Shown one piece after another: positions 40,756-54,200 of a stretch of DNA of 64,000 nt; within the stretch, counting starts at the first letter, position 1, and each line of letters starts with the position of its first letter. Both the position numbers and the translations under genes were made by a program. Under the pieces are notes generated by a model that saw only the letters and a program-made list of their open reading frames with translations, ran no database searches and was not told where the DNA came from. Origin of the DNA: Pholis gunnellus. Its lineage: Eukaryota > Chordata > Actinopteri > Perciformes > Pholidae. The stretch is from the NCBI GenBank assembly GCA_910591455.2, contig OU342816.1:3333476-3397475 (forward strand), read 5' to 3'.

Positions 40756-43700
40756 GTTAGTGGATCTCCGCTAGAATTCTTCTTATGTATTGTTTCTCGA
40801 ACCGGGGAGTCTTGAGGAGAAACACAAGTGCCCGGTATTTGCCTTTACGTTGTCTCCTCGTTTTCTACGAAATTGGGACTCGACGAACTGAAACAAAGAA
40901 CTCCCTGATGTAGGCGACTTTGGAAGTGGCTGTAATTACAACAGAAGTCAGCTCAGAGCGGCAGAGAATGCCCATAAGGTCGAGTTGACCGACCGTATCT
41001 GCGGTGCGGAGTCAGAACCACGGAGAGCGCTTCGACACTTCACCGCACTTCAGCCGCTTAGGTTCAGCACCATGGAGAGCGCCAAGACTTTGCGTGACTA
41101 GGCAAGAGGCGCTTCTCATAACACATGGGGATGTCCAATCCCGCAGTCTAAGGTTGTATTGGCTTACTAAACTCGTGGTGTAATTCTGATCTGAATTAAT
41201 AAAGTAGTTGTTTTGAGATTTCTAGCAGCCCATTAATAATAAGGCAGCTATAGAGGCTTGGGATTGGCACGAGGTTTAGGCTCATGTCCTGTGAAGTCGC
41301 TCTTGTTTGCTGCTTGGTATTATTGATATCTGCTCCAGGCGGGGTGATTTGCTGCTGGTCGATGTACTGCATTTCTGATTTTCCTTTAGGGGGGAGCAAC
41401 TGTAGATGGTTTCACTAAGTGATGGTGTTTTAATTGATGTTGCTGCCCTTTAACATCTTTTCCTAAGCTCTTGCCTGTTGGGGACGTATAAGCTTGCCAC
41501 TGGCTGTTTGCACTATTGATGACTGTGAGGATTAATGGAATATCAAGAGTAACGAGAACCAGTCACAGACGTATGACTCATGACTCAATTTGGATGTAAC
41601 AAGTTTGTTCTCCTTTCTTCTTTTGAAAAGGGTTCGTGGAAACTCACTGTTGCTGAGATAAATCAGAAATACTTTTGGTTTGGTTTGTTTTCGCCTCTCA
41701 ATTGATTTTTATCTAACTTCCCATTAAGATATTCCTCGTGTGCCGTGTATTGTGAAGACTTCAACTGTAATTCTCAGGTGCTTTGTGATATCAAATTACA
41801 TTTGATATCATCCTGAGAGAACATTTAACATAGATTGCCTTTTAATATCCTTCCGGAATTCAACGACATAAAAGGTTAATCATATTATATTCTCTTCGGA
41901 GTTGTATTGAAACAGTGTTTCAGGCTAAACACTCAGAGAGTGAGATCATATTTATATTCATTATGGTTCACGATGCCTCTCAAGGCTTTCCAGTTGTCGA
42001 CTGAAAAAAAGAAAGTGAAAAAATGTGAACCTGGTAATATTCTTTCACCGTAGTGAGTGGTTCCATTTGGTTTGGTCAGTGGTTTTAGACGTATAACGGA
42101 TAGTGTGCGATCATGGTCGTGGTAGGTTGCCAAACACATTGTCGGTACTTGGTTGTAAGACTTTGCCGATGTTGTGGGTAGAGCGAGTCTTCCAGTAATC
42201 AAAGTGTTTGCTGTTTGATCCCCGGCTCCTCTTCTCCACATGTTTGAAGTGTGCTTGGGGCCAGAGGCTGAACCGCATACTGCTCCCAGTAGCAGATGGC
42301 AGCGCCTCACAGGGTGGCTCGCTACCACCAGTATGTGATTGTGCTCCTGGGTAAATTAGAGGGGCACATTGTAAAGTGCTTTGGATAAAAGCTTGTTTTT
42401 TTAAAGATTTTATAGCGTTAATTTGTGACAATCTTCCACTAATGGCATCCGATCTGAAATAAATACCCCATTCTGGAGGGTGAAAATATAATATTTGATA
42501 ATTGGTTTACACAGGACTGGTTTAAAATCAGTCTCGTCACTCAGGGTTGCATTGCCTGTGGACGACTTTGCGTTGCTATGCCTCTACCTCGTTACGATGG
42601 CTGTGCAGATGGATGCTGAGTAAAACATGATCATGATGACCTGATATAATTGGTTTGATGCTGATTTTTTGCTTCTCCAGGAACATTTGTAGTTCTAAGA
42701 CCTATTGGAGCTGTTGTGAGATCTGACAATGTGCCGTTATTTCAGTGTCATGTGGGTACTGACGGCTTTTCTGGGACGCATTGTGTGAGAAGCAGGCTGC
42801 CAGATGTACATCAGGCAGCGCTAACATTTGTCTTATTTTAGGTTTTAATACAACCCAGAACGTCTTTTACACTGCTGGAAGCTGGCTGCAGTTTTCTTTT
42901 TTTGGCAAACTTAATAGCAAAAGACAAATGGAACAAAGGACAAATGAGAGAAAAGGAAGGAACAATATGTGTGTTTGTGTTCTGTGTTTGAGTGCTCCCT
43001 GTGGGCTGGTATGGCTTCACTGAAGTAGATAAAAATCAATACCCTTATCCCATTCAGCCTTTTCCCACATACGTCTTGTTAGAGACATCTGTAGCGGATA
43101 TTTCCTTCCCCTTTGTTGGGTTCTGTCAGCTTCACTTGTAGACGACACAGTGCTTAAACCATCAGAATCAGAGCAGAGCGGATTAAACATAAACAGAATG
43201 AGCTGCAGTCTCATTCATACACAATCTCTCCCACTGATGTACACAATAAGATAGAATATAAATGAACTACATTCAAACCTATTGTTTTTTTAAAGAGTTA
43301 TTTAAGCAGAGAGGAGGAGAAGACTGGCTTTTCTTCAGCTGAATACTCATTTATTTGGTTGCAACTAGTTTTCTCCTGTTTGCCCCGGAGCATTCTAGTT
43401 CGAGGAGTTTTTACCGTTTTGTTCTTTCTTGCTCCTTCAAGGGAACCCACAGCAGCAGTCAACTTGGATTCACAGCAGGTACAATGGATCCCAACGGCAA
43501 CGCCCAGTCGCACCGCTCCTGTAGCTTAATCCGCTTCGACCCATGACGCATACGCTCAGTATCTTCAGAAACCTGTAGTCGATCCATCATCATTAAATGC
43601 ATCATCTCTTCATATCTCTGAAGCTCGGCCCAAAAGTATCTTGGGAACGTGTCGAGGAAGCAACACTTGCTTGACAGCGGATGTTGACCTCTGCAAAGGA

Positions 43701-46700
43701 CCGATTTCCACTTTTCAGAGTCTCTTTTATACCAGTGGTGATGAAAAGATTCTTTTTTGGTGGAGTATTCCTTTCAGGGCACTGCAGCAGCAGCAGTTGA
43801 CTGCCTGACACAAAGCTGCTATGTGGAGATTGAAAGTGCAGCAGCAACTCGCTGTGACCGGTTTCCATTGAAACTACTGGCTGCACAAATGAGTTCTGTG
43901 GATTATCCAGAGTAAAAGGGACACAAGAGGGTTTCCAGGAGGTTGCAGATGAATTTGGTCTGATATCTCAAACTCGGCAAATAAAAGCAAAACTATCTGT
44001 GTGGCTGGATACAACGAGGGTTATTTGAGGAATTCTTCCACATTGACATTGCTTTAATTTTCCTCTGCATGTTGAAAACGGGTGTTTTCCTAATGTGGCT
44101 CCCTGACATTGCTTCCTAATTCGCGTCTCTTCCTCTGGTCTTAACTCCTGCCTAGACTGCAATTAATCACGTCGCACAGCATCTGTACTGACCTAACATG
44201 TGTAGAATTAAATAACTACTGTGTGCCGTTCCAGTAGTGATTATAGATCTATTCCCTGTTTTGGAAGAGTCAGCAGTATTCCTTTTTGCTTTCCCATCAG
44301 ATCCCACCAATCGCTAAACAGATTCACTTTGAAGAGGACTTGCCGTGTGAAGCCTCCTCCCTCCTCGTTCCTCATCTCCTGTGAGATCCATTGGATCCGC
44401 GATGACAGGGGACCTCAATTGATTTGCGGGTCCTGCTGGAGGACCGAGGAGCCGAGGACGGGAGGGAAAGAATAATTAGCCGAATGAAAAGCGCTCATTG
44501 TGGAGCACGTTGAACACAAACTGTTGGCGGTTACGTTGCTGCCAGAAGCGTGAAATGGTTGAATGTTTCAGTCCAAACAGAGCCAAGAAGCAGCCAAGAA
44601 GCAGCCACTCTATTTACTGTGTTTGTGGGCTGAGTTTCTTTTTTAGGGTTAGATTGTAAATGTTCAATTTTTCCAAATTTGACTGTGAAACGAGGTAAAA
44701 AACGGAAGAAGCAAAAAGCAGGTTTCTGTTATTTAAAATGAATTTAATCTTGCGGTAACCTTCCCTGCAGCGTGGCTGAAAGGCGTTCAGCGGCACACTG
44801 ACAGCTCCGTGTGTTAAACCACTGTATCTGTGCCTCTTAACCAAGCTGAGCATTGATCACTGCAGGAGAGGGAGGGAGGCTCCCCGGCTCAGCGACACAC
44901 GGTGCCACTCAGCAGAACAGAGTAAGTTTACATGGGCAGTCGTACATTAGAGTGTCCCTTAGTACCCCCGGGGTCGAACGGAGCCCAGCAACACAAGCAA
45001 CGAGCAGAGACAAGTTGCTCATCTGTTTGAATTCTGCTGACAGAGAGACATTCACACAGGGTGAAGAGTGAATGGCTGCCTCTGCTTATGCCTGTCTTGT
45101 AGCTTCATTTGTAGCTCTAAAAAAAAAAACATGACGCTGAGGGAGAAGCACAGTTTGTGGTGGTCTTCATCACGATAGCAGGGCTCTGCCTCCAATGTCA
45201 ACTCCACACTGCAGACTCTGTTGTGTATCTGGGCCGCAAAGATATTTTTAATTTTAACAAAGAGTACGGCTACGCTGCTTAACGGGAGGTCAAGCACCAA
45301 GTCTTCATAACAAAACCACAAAATAGGTCACCGGTTATATGAACCACACACTTTTTAGACCCGACCATCTCTATTTTAGACATGAAGCAACAGTTAGTCT
45401 ACAGTGCTATAATTCCACTTCAATCTGAACAAGTATAAACTTGCTGTTTTTGCACTGAACACATTGGTAGAAGCTTCATTTCTGTGTTCACTAAACTGCC
45501 ACCTGGCCTTCGCCTCAGGCTGAAAAGGGCACAGAAAGCTGCTCTTTGAGCTGGCAGCACCACGGATCAGCACTTAATGGCCACCGTTCTGTAGTTCTGC
45601 AGTTATTCCCCAGCCTTCCTCCTCCTCAGACATGATAATCAGGAGCTTATTTGAACGGCTGAGATGTGTTTGGGCTGGAGCCAGTGGAGGCAGCAACCAA
45701 CACAGCTGTAAATTACCACTGAACCCCACAGCCGCTCCATCACACCATGGTTAAAGCCCACAATGTGGTTTTTTTATGTGTCCCTTTGTTGGTGAGTCGA
45801 AAGCCTGTGCAAGGGAGGTTAAATGCTCTTTTTTCCCCTCCGGCGTTCACCCAAATTTACAAAAAAAATTGTGTTTTCTTACTTAGCAGTGTCACACACA
45901 GCTGTTTTTCATTTTCATGTGCCAAGGTTCTGAGATATGCGTCAGTGAAACACCTGCCGTCATCCCGGCACAACAGAGGGAAATAGAATTGTGTGTGTCC
46001 CCTTTATAGTATTGGAAAATTACCTAAAATTGTATGTGCTTAAAAATTTAAATTCAGATATTTGCAGGTTTCCCAGCTGAATCCGCCATCAGCTGTTATT
46101 AGTGTCCTTGAAGCTGTTTGGAGGAGCCTCTGTAGTCGGCTGATCGCAGGGCTGCTTTCAGCTGGAGGTGTTTGCGTACAGTTTACCCTCTGGTCCTTTC
46201 TTTGTATTTGTGGACGTACACAACTGAAGTGTGTATCTGTTCCGTTTGTGCATACCTCTTAGTGTGTTCTGTCTTGTGTTTTTGTAGCTGTTTGTTTACA
46301 ATGTGTGTGTGTGTGTACACACAGAAAGGAGTGCTGCAGAGCCTCCATTCTTCCCACAATGTGTTGGAACCTGGCCGCCTGGGTTTCTCTCGTGACCATT
46401 TCTTTTTACGTTTTACTTTTCATCCATGACTAAAATCATTTTGTATTGCTCAAGGCAAATATACAAATTGCAGAAATGATCTATGTATTTAGACCTTTAC
46501 ACATTGAGGGGGTTTGTTTGTGTGCACATCAATAAATATATTAATATTTGTTTCTCAAGAAAATGTTCAGCCAATCAGCCAATCGTGTTGTGCTGAATGG
46601 ACATGTTCAAAATACAAAAGGCAGAGCACATCAGATCCACTCCTACCATTCGTACCTTTCACAATAAAAGCAGACTGTGTAACTAGAGGGAATTCCAATT

Positions 46701-48205
46701 GCCTCAACATAAATATCTTACACTAGCTTCGGCTGTACAGCAATTTATCAGTCACCAGTGAACAAATATCAAGCAGAATATAGTGTTTGAATAGAAAATG
46801 TAGATACAGTCATTACTATCAATTCCTCTTTGTCAACAACAAAACAAACAACAACATAAAGGAAGACTAACTGGCTGAGAAAAAGGTGCTTGATGTGACA
46901 TTTTCAGGAAAATTGAACTTTTCTCTTGAAACACTGCACTCAAAAGCATCTTTAAAGAGCCTGGCACTCTGGTGCTCTCCGTGTGAACACGCCCGTTTGC
47001 AGAGTCCCATGTTCTTGTGTCCTTTTCTTTATCCTTCACTTGATCTCTGCTTTGATTCAGGAGTGAGGGCCTACATTTTCCTGTGCAGGTGATCAAAGCA
47101 TTTTGATTTTGTAAGACCAGTGTTCACAACACAATCCATTAATATCTGAGCAGAATGTCTAAGACCGCGGGGGGGGGGGGGCGGGGACTCCATGAGTCTG
47201 GCATCTCCCTGGTCTTCTTCCTGCTCAGCAGGACTCTGGATAATGATTCCTTTCGGGAGACAACGGACTATGCTGTGGCCGTGTCTTTGAGAGGGTTTGG
47301 AGTGCCTCGCTGCAGGGTCCTCTGGAGGTCCTGTGCCCTCAGACTAATGTCTTGCTCTGACAGCACAGCAGCGTAGCTCTATAGAGCTATTTGCAACCCA
47401 AACACCTTATCTACATCTTAGCGGTGGGAGGATAATGTTGCTCTTTTTAGCCGGTGGTATGACTTGTGAAAGGACTTAGTCATCTCCCTCTAGCCTGGCC
47501 TCTCATGGAACTGACGCAGGACTAGGTCAGTTAGTTCATGCAGAAGTTTCATGTTCTTAGAAGAGGTAACGGGGGATTTGTGAGCCTCCAGCACAGCTTG
47601 ACTTGCCTGTGAAGTGGCTGAAGGTGGAGGAGGAAGAGCAGAGGGTGAGATTGGAATAGGGAAGACAGGTAATTGTGTCTCTGGGGGTTCGAGGCGGATC
47701 TGTTTGTGATCTGACAGAACAGGAAGGGGGGTGGGGGGGGGAGAACAGAAAAAGCTTCCTCTTCTCTGTCGGAGCTTCTGTCGGCTCTGAGCGCGGGGAG
47801 AAGAAACAGAAAAGGGAAGTATTGACCCAAAGGTGGTCGGATTCATCCCTCTCAGAGAACAAATGGGCAGCTCTGTTCCTATCGGACTTACTGCTCTGCT
47901 GGTAATACCAGCTTTTCCTCTGCGCCAAACAAAGGAAGTCCAATAGCAGTCCTCAATCTCTCCCTGTTTACGCCTCGTCTTTGTTCAGCACAACAGACCT
48001 GGAAGCAGCTGAAAACGAGCAAAGCGTCGTCTGTTTAAAAGTGGCTGCTTGAAATAACGAAAGTGTAACACGTTTCGAGGCTGGTGTTCAATACAAATAA
48101 CATTGTTTTGTTATTCCCTTCGTCTTTGAGCGAATGGAGATGACGCCCTGATTTGTGGTTCGAAGTAAGATGGTCAGGGTGTCAGAGTTAAAATGAATCT
48201 GTGTC

Positions 48206-48252
<47 letters not shown>

Positions 48253-51200
48253 TGCTTAAAAACTGATTTTCAAATTCACATGAAATTATAATTATCTATA
48301 ATTAAAGCAATAATTTTCCATGAACTGAAGTGATGAAGTGAATAATTTGACCTGTTGGGACTAGATTAAAAATCACAGCATCACCAAAGTCAGTACAATA
48401 GCTAGAATGGGCAGAATGAATGTCGTCACCAATTTCATATACATCTAAAAGAAATTGTCAAATTTTAAACTCAGGCCAACTTTGCCATCCCATTAGTGTG
48501 AGTGAAAAATGCAGCTATTACATATATATGTAGCATGTTTTCCTTCTGAGCATTGAACCCATCTCAGGCGTTGTTAATGCCAGGTCTCACAAGAGAAGAG
48601 CAAAGCTGGACAATTGTCTTGAGAATACAACCAGCAGTAGATTATACTGTAAACAACAACAAATAAAGATACATATTTCTACAGTCTTCTGTTGAGACAC
48701 ATTCTTGTCTTAATGAATTGTTAAGTGTTGACTTGGTAGTTCAGCTATCCTCTTGGGAATGCTTCTCGAGGCAGTAATACAACATAACAGCATGAAATCA
48801 CAGCGATATGGGACGAGAGCAACACAAACAATATCTCTATTTCTGAAATATTCAGAAGATCCGTATCAGGGTGTTTTCTAACAGAGAAAGCATTTGGAGG
48901 CTAGACAGCAACCACCACATGTACTAACAACCTGACATTCTCTTTATCTGAAAGGTTCTCCACTATGCTTTATTAGTAAGTTTAGAAGGTACGAGTGAGA
49001 CGTCACTGGCATTTTCGTCTGATTTTGCTGTAATTTATATCTCAGGAGGAAAGGTTCTCCCTTGTGCCATGATACTGTACATCCACTGAAGAATAAAGCC
49101 ACCGCCACAGAGCACGGTGAGGTGACTCTGTTCAGAAAAGGTAATGCCTCAAGAGGTTAGCATGGCATTTCCATTCATCGCGGTGGCGCCTTTCATTGGC
49201 TTTTGAGGTGTTGAAGACCTTTTCAAGTCTGGTCGGGTGCGACGTGTAAGGCCTTTTCAGAAGCCACTGAGAGATGACACAAAATAGTCTGCAGATATGT
49301 CAAGAATGGGAAGTAAATGTAGAATGATGAAGGATAAAAAAGAGGAGAGTAGAACAAAGTTAAAAAGGGTGCATCATCTTTCATTCTCCTGAACAACTGC
49401 AGCTGAATGACCACTTAGCCCCGCCCACCTTAGTTAGCGTTCCGTTCTGGAATGACACAGATTTACCACTCAAGGCTAATCTTGCATTCTGCTGAAGCAA
49501 ACTGCATCATATTTTTTGGGTGGCCACTTATGGCCAGGCGGCAACCTCCGGCTCTGACCGCATTCTCTGACCAGCAGGGGGCGACTCCTCACAAATAAAA
49601 TATTTGATGGAAGTCTATGGGAAAATGACTCTACTTCTCTCTTGATTTATTACCTCAGTAAACATTGTGAACATGAGATTATGGTCTCAATCTCTAGTTT
49701 CACGTCTTCTTCAGTGCAGCATGATGTTCATTTAGTGAATCATGGTCCCGTTCAGAGTCAAACGGACCATAAAGCAGGGGATGCTTTAGGGGCGGGGTTT
49801 ACTGCGACTGTATACGGCGTCACTACGTCACTCCTCCGCATTCCAAATATGGTAATATCCGTTCATTGGTTGAAAAAAACAACAACATGGCAACGGCTGT
49901 AAACCAAGATGGCAACGACAAAATCGGCGAACTTGAGGCTTTAAAACGTCAGTCCACAAACCAACGGGTGACGTCACGATGACCACGTCCACTTCTTATA
50001 CACAGTACATGGTTGTAGCTCGTGCTCAGGTACATCTCCTGGTTGCGGTGACCCAGTGGGGGTCAAGATTGTATGGAGTATCTTACACAATGACTTTGAC
50101 ATGTTTGCATGCAAACTTCGCAACTTGTTTTTCTGGACGGGCGCTATCTAATTGTGGGTTGTAGTCATTCAATCACCCAATACAGCGGTGCTACATCTGC
50201 ACTCTACTGTCGGCACGTTTTCTAGTTTGAAGTGTGTTTTTTGTGTTCTACTGCATTGTGAAAATAAATATATAAATATATATATATTGTATAACTCATG
50301 TTAATCCCAACCCAGGGAGAGATACGTTGAAAGCGGCAAACATTCGATGGATAGATGAGTAGACCATTAAGAGGCTACATGAAAGTTAATTAGTGATCAC
50401 TCAGGTGAAATTGGCCGCCCACCTCCTCCCTCACTGCCATCTTCTCTCCCTCACTGCATTCAACATGAATGTTTCGCTTGATAAAGTATGAATTCCGTCG
50501 CAGCGTGCCCCTTATCTGCACAGTGCTTTGTAATTAATGATTGAATAGTTGATGGAGATAAAACATTGGCTTGCATGTTTTTTGGCATTGCTCCTGTCAT
50601 GCCCTATTAGCTCGTTCATGCTACACCATGAATATTGATGGAGTCAAAAAGTGGCCACAGTGGAAATGTGTTCGTGGCAGCATGAAGCCTCGTCCCTGTA
50701 GGTATCGGCAGAGCCCACAGCAGGCAGGCAGGATAACGATGAATGTGTTTGCTGTTCTATCTTTACAATGTGAATACCATTTACACCAGCTTGTATGAGG
50801 TGGTGATGTGGTTGATGCTACATAATGCAGACCCACAGCAGTGTAGATTCACTCCCTTTATTTGCAATCCTACCCCACCTGCCTCGCCAGTTGAATTGGA
50901 TTTTTTTTGAAGTGTTGGAGTGGACGAGAAAGGGTCAGGCAACCCCGGGGGTTTAGTTTCGTGAGGTTACAGCAGCGGAGGCTCTGTGAGACGGAGGAGC
51001 AGTGATGGTGAGGCCGGCTGCAACGCTTGCTTGTATCTTTTGAAAAAAAATGGATTGATTGATTTTTGTATGTTTAGCCTGAACTGTTTGGCTGTTATTT
51101 TGTAACTTATTATTATTATATTAGTGTTGAGTGATTAAATCAGCTTTTCTGGAAGTTAGATTTCCGCTTTTTGTTTGTTCTCTGCAACGTCCTCAACATC

Positions 51201-54200
51201 TGCTGGAGCGGTCACTTACACAGATGGAATCTCGCTTCATGTCAGGTCCTGGTGTGACACAACGGACCTCATACAGGAATACTTGAGGAAGAGGAAATAT
51301 GAAGCAAAAAGAGAGGAAGGACGCTATCGGGAAAGAATTATAAAGGCATTTTACTTTGTAATGAAAAGACTAAACAGCTAAAACAGATGAGAAAATGATG
51401 AGGTACGTTACTGCACAATGTTTGTCTTGCAGAGTTAAATCATACTGAATAAGCCTCCGTCTTCTTCCTGCAGAACGTGGGGGGGAGGAGTGGCTGCTCC
51501 AGTGACCTCCTCATGCAAATCAATCAGAATTCAACACATCGCTAACACCACCAATCAGAATAATTAGCTCTTTAATTTTTCTTAAAAGAGGTGGCACTGA
51601 ACAATAGAGATCCTGATTTTCCATAATTAAACTTAATTGGCTGTTTTGTTGAAGCGCTGTGTTTGGATTGCCTGCTCTGGTGCGTGAAGTCTGAGACAAA
51701 ACTGTCCGTCAAAACCCATCGCGGCCTCTCAAACTCAGCTGTGTGCATGTTTTCAGAAACACTTTGTGGCATGTTCTTGCTGCTTTTAATACATTTTATA
51801 ATGTTCTGTTCATACAAAATGTTATTTAGACTTAATTTATATTACAAATAACCGTATACTGTCAAGATGAGAACACAGTATGAGTGTTAGTCATGTTTTT
51901 TACAGTATCTGCCACCTTGGATAACTGCAGCGGCTGCTCGAGGCACATTTCACTCATGAACACACCCTCCTATTACACGTAGTGGTTTGTTTGCCTGTGC
52001 TGTGGCATCAGCTAACAGCCTGGTTAATAGTATTCCGTGCAGTCAGACGTGTCGTTTGCATTAACAACATTTACTAATTGCATCCTCCCATGGAACTAAT
52101 TGATTTATCATTGTGCTGTAATCCTGTAATATCCTCAGAGTCTCGGAAAAGTAATTTCCAAAGCAGAGACTATTTCTTAAATGGCTGTATTGAATTTTAA
52201 TGCTGAGCAGAGAATAATAGCTTTGGCGATGGGGGTGTGTACTGCATGTGTATGTCTGTGCACATATGTGTCACAGCAGTGGAACTGAATGTCATTTTCT
52301 AGGTGTCATAACAAATAGAAAGAGATTTCTTTTCCACCCTTTGTGTGAACCGGCAGCTGTCAGTAGCACACTTTAGGGAGAAAAATATAACTCCTACAGA
52401 TTTTTGGAGGAAAATTAAGTCGTTATAAAGTGGGTTTCTATACAAGTTTGTTGAAAAAAATCTTTTATTCAGGCATTTTACTGCAGATTCCTATGCATCA
52501 CATTTGTATTATTTAGAAGCACAAGATATCTTCCTGTATTTGTTTACAGTTTAATATCAAAGACAAAGACAACACTTTTCTTTCTTCCTAGTTCACCACC
52601 ACCAGAAATCAGTTCATGTTTTAAGAGCCACTTCTCGGTTTTTCAAGGAAACATCTTTCATTTCTAGATAATGTGATGGAGAGCTTTTGTGTGATCCAAC
52701 TACATGTTGTGGTTCGTATATCTTTGGAAACAGACCAGCTAAAATGATGGAGGTCTAAGTGGTTTGTACCTTTTTCTGTGTGCTCTTGCAGGGGTTGAAC
52801 CAGATGAGGAAGGTCGCTCAGGTGGGACTCGACGGTGTGCGACGGACAGACTGGCACGACTACGAAGCAATGAGGAGAGACGCTGCTCGCTCAGGTAGGT
52901 CCTAACTCTGTGCTGATGCTGCCGTTTTGTTTGGGTACGTTTTCTCAGAGCATCTGCTGTGTTTCAGCACTGAGGCCACACACACACACTACACACACAC
53001 ACAGACTGCAGCATGCTATTTCGATTCTTTATGTTTAATACCTTCCAAGTGGATGTGTTTCTCCCAGAAGCAGTGTGAATCAATGCTGCGAGTACAGTTC
53101 TGAGTTCGTAGATATACACAGTTAATCTTCTGCTATAAGCATCGATTCAGTCTCGTGCGTTGAGTGGGAAACATGCCTTCTGTCTTTTTTTTTTACAAAT
53201 GTAACACATTGAATTGGCTTTTAGATATTATTAGATGGTACTATAAGAACAGTACTTTTTATAGTACGCACATGAACTGCCTGCACGCTTATAGGCTACA
53301 TTTGATGTCTAAGTTCCCAGCATGCACTGGTGCAGTCTGTTCAGCAAGCGTGTGAGCTAGCAAGACAGAGAGAGAGAGAAAGAGATTGATTTATGTTTGT
53401 CTGCACTAATGTTAGCGATTCAACAACACCACCATAAAACTCAGATTACCGCACACGTTTCAAAGACCAGCCAGAAGGAATGAAAAACAGCAGCCAGCTA
53501 AATAACAGGAAACTATTTAGCCAGAAGCACCTTCCTATTACTTTAGGTCCTCTGGCTACAGTAGCTTTGGAGGCCCTTCCTTCCCTTCACTATAGGCATG
53601 GCAACATTAATTCAGCACCCGCCCCAGAATTGTGTCCTACTTGTGTGATCCAAGTTGTTCAAGTCACTGCAGTGCATGGTTAGGTCCAAAACACCAAATT
53701 TACTCAAAAAAAGATAGTTATCATTTCCAAAATTCACAACATTTAGACAAATATTCTGCTTCAAACTATTGTTGTTGGCATATAGCCTTGCAAAAGCATT
53801 ATTTTCACTGCTGGGTAAGCCCATTCATTAAGGCGCCATGGACGTTATCTCACAGAAATACTTGAAATGACCACAACCTCTTTTACAGCGGAGATGGCAC
53901 TTAAAGTGTTAAGATTATGTGTCTGCACCACGGGGACAGTCTACACATTTAGGCAACAAAAACACGGAACTTCACAACCCTTTACACAAATATTTCCCTG
54001 CTTTTGCTGGCTTCTTACACCCAGCTGAGTAAACGGGCCAAACCATCGGGAAGAAAACGGGAGAAGCTACAGACTGTTTCAAATGTACAGAACGGCCTCA
54101 GGGATCGCCACCCATAAGAGCGACATATATCCTGAGGAATATACATCAATATTGACATCATATATCAGCAAATGTGCTGATGATGTGGTGATCATGAAGA

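Larger units (their letters stand above)
42404..49515. other. galnt10 intron 1, middle part
   Basis: It holds a G run (47169-47181) and an (AAT)n run (48207-48251). Pyrimidine-rich frames at 47490-47943 overlap on both strands and have no domain. No exon is supported. Confidence 0.45.

Noticed and set aside
47490..47943. Three overlapping Pro/Ser-rich frames on the minus strand
   Set aside because: A pyrimidine-rich patch yields open frames on several phases at once, which real exons do not do; no domain.
51175..51381. Arg/Lys-rich 68-codon frame in galnt10 intron 1, considered as an alternative exon
   Set aside because: It lacks similarity to GALNT10, and GALNT10 exon 1 joins exon 2 in perfect phase without it.
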